DNA from: Deltaproteobacteria bacterium
GTDB lineage: Bacteria > Desulfobacterota > Binatia > Binatales > Binataceae
Direction of reading: 5' to 3'
Assembly: GCA_027403435.1 (NCBI GenBank)
Contig: DAHZDR010000036.1
Coordinates: 1-7,368 of the forward strand
Length of the DNA stretch: 7,368 nt
Made by a program: the position numbers and the translations under genes. The stretch's first letter is position 1. Each line of letters begins with the position of its first letter. Below are positions 5,721 to 7,368 of the stretch, piece by piece. The notes beneath the pieces were generated by a model. That model was given only the letters and a program-made list of their open reading frames with translations, was not told the origin of the DNA and ran no database searches.

Positions 5721-6737
5721 ATGAAAGTATTTTACGACCGCGACGCCGATTTGAGCGCGCTCCGGCCGAAGAAAATCGCGATTATCGGTTTCGGCAGCCA
5801 GGGCCATGCGCACGCGCTCAACTTGCGCGACAGCGGCATGGACGTGCGGGTGGGCTTGCGCAAGGGCAGTCCGACCTGGGAGAAAGCGGCCAAGCAGGGC
5901 CTGCGCGTGCTTGACACCGCGCCCGCCGCCGCCGAAGCCGACATCATCATGATGCTGGTGCCGGACGAGATGGGCGGCGACATCTACAAAAGTGAAATCG
6001 CGCCGCATCTGGGCAAAGGCAAATACCTGGCGTTCGGCCACGGCTTCAATATCCATTTCAAATTTATCGAGCCGCCCGCGGACGTTAACGTTTTCATGAT
6101 CGCGCCCAAAGGCCCCGGCCATCTGGTGCGCTCCGAGTACGTCAAGGGCCGCGGCGTGCCGTGCCTGCTCGCGATCCAGCAGGATCCCTCGGGCGATACG
6201 GCGAAGATCGGGCTGGCCTACGGATGCGCGATCGGCGGCGGCCGCGCGGCGATTATCGAAACCAGTTTTCGCGAGGAGACCGAAACCGATCTCTTCGGCG
6301 AACAGTCGGTGCTGTGCGGCGGCCTGACCGAACTGATTCGCGCCGGCTTCGAGACTCTGGTCGAGGCGGGCTATGCGCCCGAAATGGCCTATTTCGAGTG
6401 CCTGCACGAGGTCAAGCTGATCGTCGATCTGATCTACGAGGGCGGGATCGCGAACATGCGCTATTCGATCAGCAACACCGCCGAATTCGGCGACATGACG
6501 CGCGGCAACCGGGTGGTTGGCCCGGCGACGCGCGAGGCGATGAAAAAAATTCTGGCCGATATCCAGTCGGGGAAATTCGCCAACGAATGGATCGCCGAAT
6601 ACCGCGCCGGCTTGCCGAATTTCAAGCGCTTGCGCAGCGTGGCGGAAAAGCATCAGACCGAGGAAGTCGGCCGCCAGTTGCGTTCGTTCATGCCGTGGCT
6701 GGGCAGCGAACGGCTGGTCGATAAGTCAAGGAATTAG
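5721..6737 (+). CDS. ilvC: Ketol-acid reductoisomerase, class I
   Basis: Second common step of branched-chain amino acid synthesis: Mg-dependent alkyl migration and NADPH-dependent reduction of acetolactate or acetohydroxybutyrate to the dihydroxy acids. The product is 338 residues, typical of class I (short) enzymes. The N-terminal Rossmann domain has GFGSQGHAHALNL (23-35) and the cofactor loop VGLRKGSPTW, where R47, S50 and T52 fit 2'-phosphate (NADPH) binding. H107 is in GHGFNIHF. The knotted C-terminal domain supplies metal and substrate residues D190 and E194 (ETETDLFGEQ), E226 and E230 (ECLHE), and S251 (YSISNTAE), all at the canonical numbers. ATG 5721 has a good Shine-Dalgarno, GGGAGA at 5707-5712. 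It sits 21 bases after ilvN and 8 bases before the proposed psd start. No oddities. Confidence 0.98.
   Translation: MKVFYDRDADLSALRPKKIAIIGFGSQGHAHALNLRDSGMDVRVGLRKGSPTWEKAAKQGLRVLDTAPAAAEADIIMMLVPDEMGGDIYKSEIAPHLGKGKYLAFGHGFNIHFKFIEPPADVNVFMIAPKGPGHLVRSEYVKGRGVPCLLAIQQDPSGDTAKIGLAYGCAIGGGRAAIIETSFREETETDLFGEQSVLCGGLTELIRAGFETLVEAGYAPEMAYFECLHEVKLIVDLIYEGGIANMRYSISNTAEFGDMTRGNRVVGPATREAMKKILADIQSGKFANEWIAEYRAGLPNFKRLRSVAEKHQTEEVGRQLRSFMPWLGSERLVDKSRN
6728..6733 (+). promoter_or_regulatory. Possible Shine-Dalgarno supporting the psd TTG start
   Basis: AAGGAA at 6728-6733, inside the end of ilvC, is 12 bases before TTG 6746. The spacing is slightly long, so the support is moderate. Confidence 0.35.
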
Positions 6738-6745
6738 GCCGCGTT

Positions 6746-7368
6746 TTGCGCGAATCTGAAGCGTCCGGCGCCGCCGCCGCGCCGGCTGGCTTGCGAGCGC
6801 GGATCGCCGGGTTGCTCGGAATCGCTCCCGAGGGCGCCGTCTATATGGCGGGCGCGACGGCGGCCGGCCTGCTGGCGATCGCTTGCGGCGCGCAATGGGC
6901 GGGTATCCTGATTTTGCTCGCGGCTTTCGCGATCGGCATGTTTTTTCGCGATCCGGAGCGAACCTCGGCGGCGCCGGACGACGCGATTCTTTCGGCCGCC
7001 GACGGCCGCGTCACCGGGATCGGCGAAAGCGCCTTGCCCGACGACGCGCGGAGCGCGGAGCAATATCGGCGCGTTTCAGTCTTTATGTCGCCGCTTAACG
7101 TGCATGTGAACCGCGCGCCGGCCGGCGGAGAAATTGCGGCGGTGCGCCATACGCCGGGCGAATTTCGCGCCGCGTACAGCGATTCCGCCAGCGAGCATAA
7201 CGAGCGCAATCTGATCGTCATCGCCGACGCCGCCGGCCGCCGCCACGCGATCGTGCAGGTGGCGGGCTATCTGGCGCGGCGGATCGTGTGCCGGGTGCGG
7301 CTGGGCGCGCGGGTCGCGCGCGGCGAGGGGGTCGGCGTGATCATGTTCGGCAGCCGGGTGGACCATTA
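6746..7368 (+). CDS. psd: Phosphatidylserine decarboxylase, short form, 3'-truncated by window edge
   Basis: Membrane-associated pyruvoyl enzyme converting phosphatidylserine to phosphatidylethanolamine. The open frame runs off the window end after 207 codons from TTG 6746. An N-terminal PEG motif (29-31) and hydrophobic segment (about 32-65) lead into FFRDPERTS (66-74), SAADGRV with D86, MSPLNVHVNRAP with H120, the TPGEFRAAYSDSASEHNERN region, and VIMFGSRVD, where the G-S bond before S203 matches the self-cleavage site that forms the pyruvoyl group. Short-form Psd proteins are about 210-220 residues, so probably only 10-15 C-terminal residues are missing. No ATG exists between the ilvC stop and the hydrophobic segment except 6845, which would cut into it; TTG 6746 is the best start, though TTG 6791 is possible. 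The ilvC-psd order is known from Geobacter-like genomes, where pssA often follows. Confidence 0.92.
   Translation, partial: MRESEASGAAAAPAGLRARIAGLLGIAPEGAVYMAGATAAGLLAIACGAQWAGILILLAAFAIGMFFRDPERTSAAPDDAILSAADGRVTGIGESALPDDARSAEQYRRVSVFMSPLNVHVNRAPAGGEIAAVRHTPGEFRAAYSDSASEHNERNLIVIADAAGRRHAIVQVAGYLARRIVCRVRLGARVARGEGVGVIMFGSRVDH

Noticed and set aside
5373..6653. Long minus-strand open frame (426 codons) opposite ilvN/ilvC
   Set aside because: It mirrors two firmly identified plus-strand genes, is rich in Arg/His/Ala/Asp as expected for the antisense of GC-rich codons, and has no recognisable motif.

Overview
The window is 7.4 kb of GC-rich bacterial chromosome. It holds ten protein-coding genes, all on the + strand and tightly packed; the largest gap is 45 bases and several neighbours overlap. 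I see no RNA gene, insertion sequence, CRISPR array or convincing transcription terminator. Strong G/C preference at third codon positions explains the many long antisense and off-frame open frames, which I treat as shadows. Gene order (pyrH-frr-uppS-cdsA-...-rseP-tsaB, then ilvN-ilvC-psd) and protein style suggest a deltaproteobacterium-like Gram-negative lineage (Desulfobacterota, Binatota or a neighbour). That placement rests on recalled synteny and is not proven.

Layout: (1) 2-1133, translation and nucleotide block: 3' part of pyrH (UMP kinase) and complete frr (ribosome recycling factor). (2) 1170-4152, envelope block: uppS (undecaprenyl diphosphate synthase), cdsA (CDP-diacylglycerol synthase, start overlapping the uppS end) and rseP (site-2 intramembrane metalloprotease). 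(3) 4163-5135: tsaB (partner in the tRNA t6A modification) overlapping a small DUF465/YdcH-like coiled-coil gene. (4) 5178-6737: ilvN and ilvC of branched-chain amino acid synthesis. (5) 6746 to the window end: psd (phosphatidylserine decarboxylase), cut by the window edge just after its predicted self-cleavage serine.

The genes probably form one or a few long transcripts linking translation and nucleotide supply (pyrH, frr, tsaB), the lipid carrier for cell-wall synthesis (uppS), phospholipid synthesis (cdsA, psd), envelope stress proteolysis (rseP) and valine/leucine/isoleucine synthesis (ilvN, ilvC). Compared with the arrangement I recall for Geobacter-type genomes, dxr is absent between cdsA and rseP, and ilvB is absent before ilvN, where the small DUF465 gene sits instead.

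This is mainly a housekeeping region and I do not see a new defence or mobile system. The oddest points are: an RseP with about 80 extra residues between its N-terminal metalloprotease core and its second membrane segment; a CdsA in which the last Asp of the family signature is Cys; an AT-rich, palindrome-bearing island inside tsaB; and a 50-base out-of-frame overlap between tsaB and the DUF465 gene.
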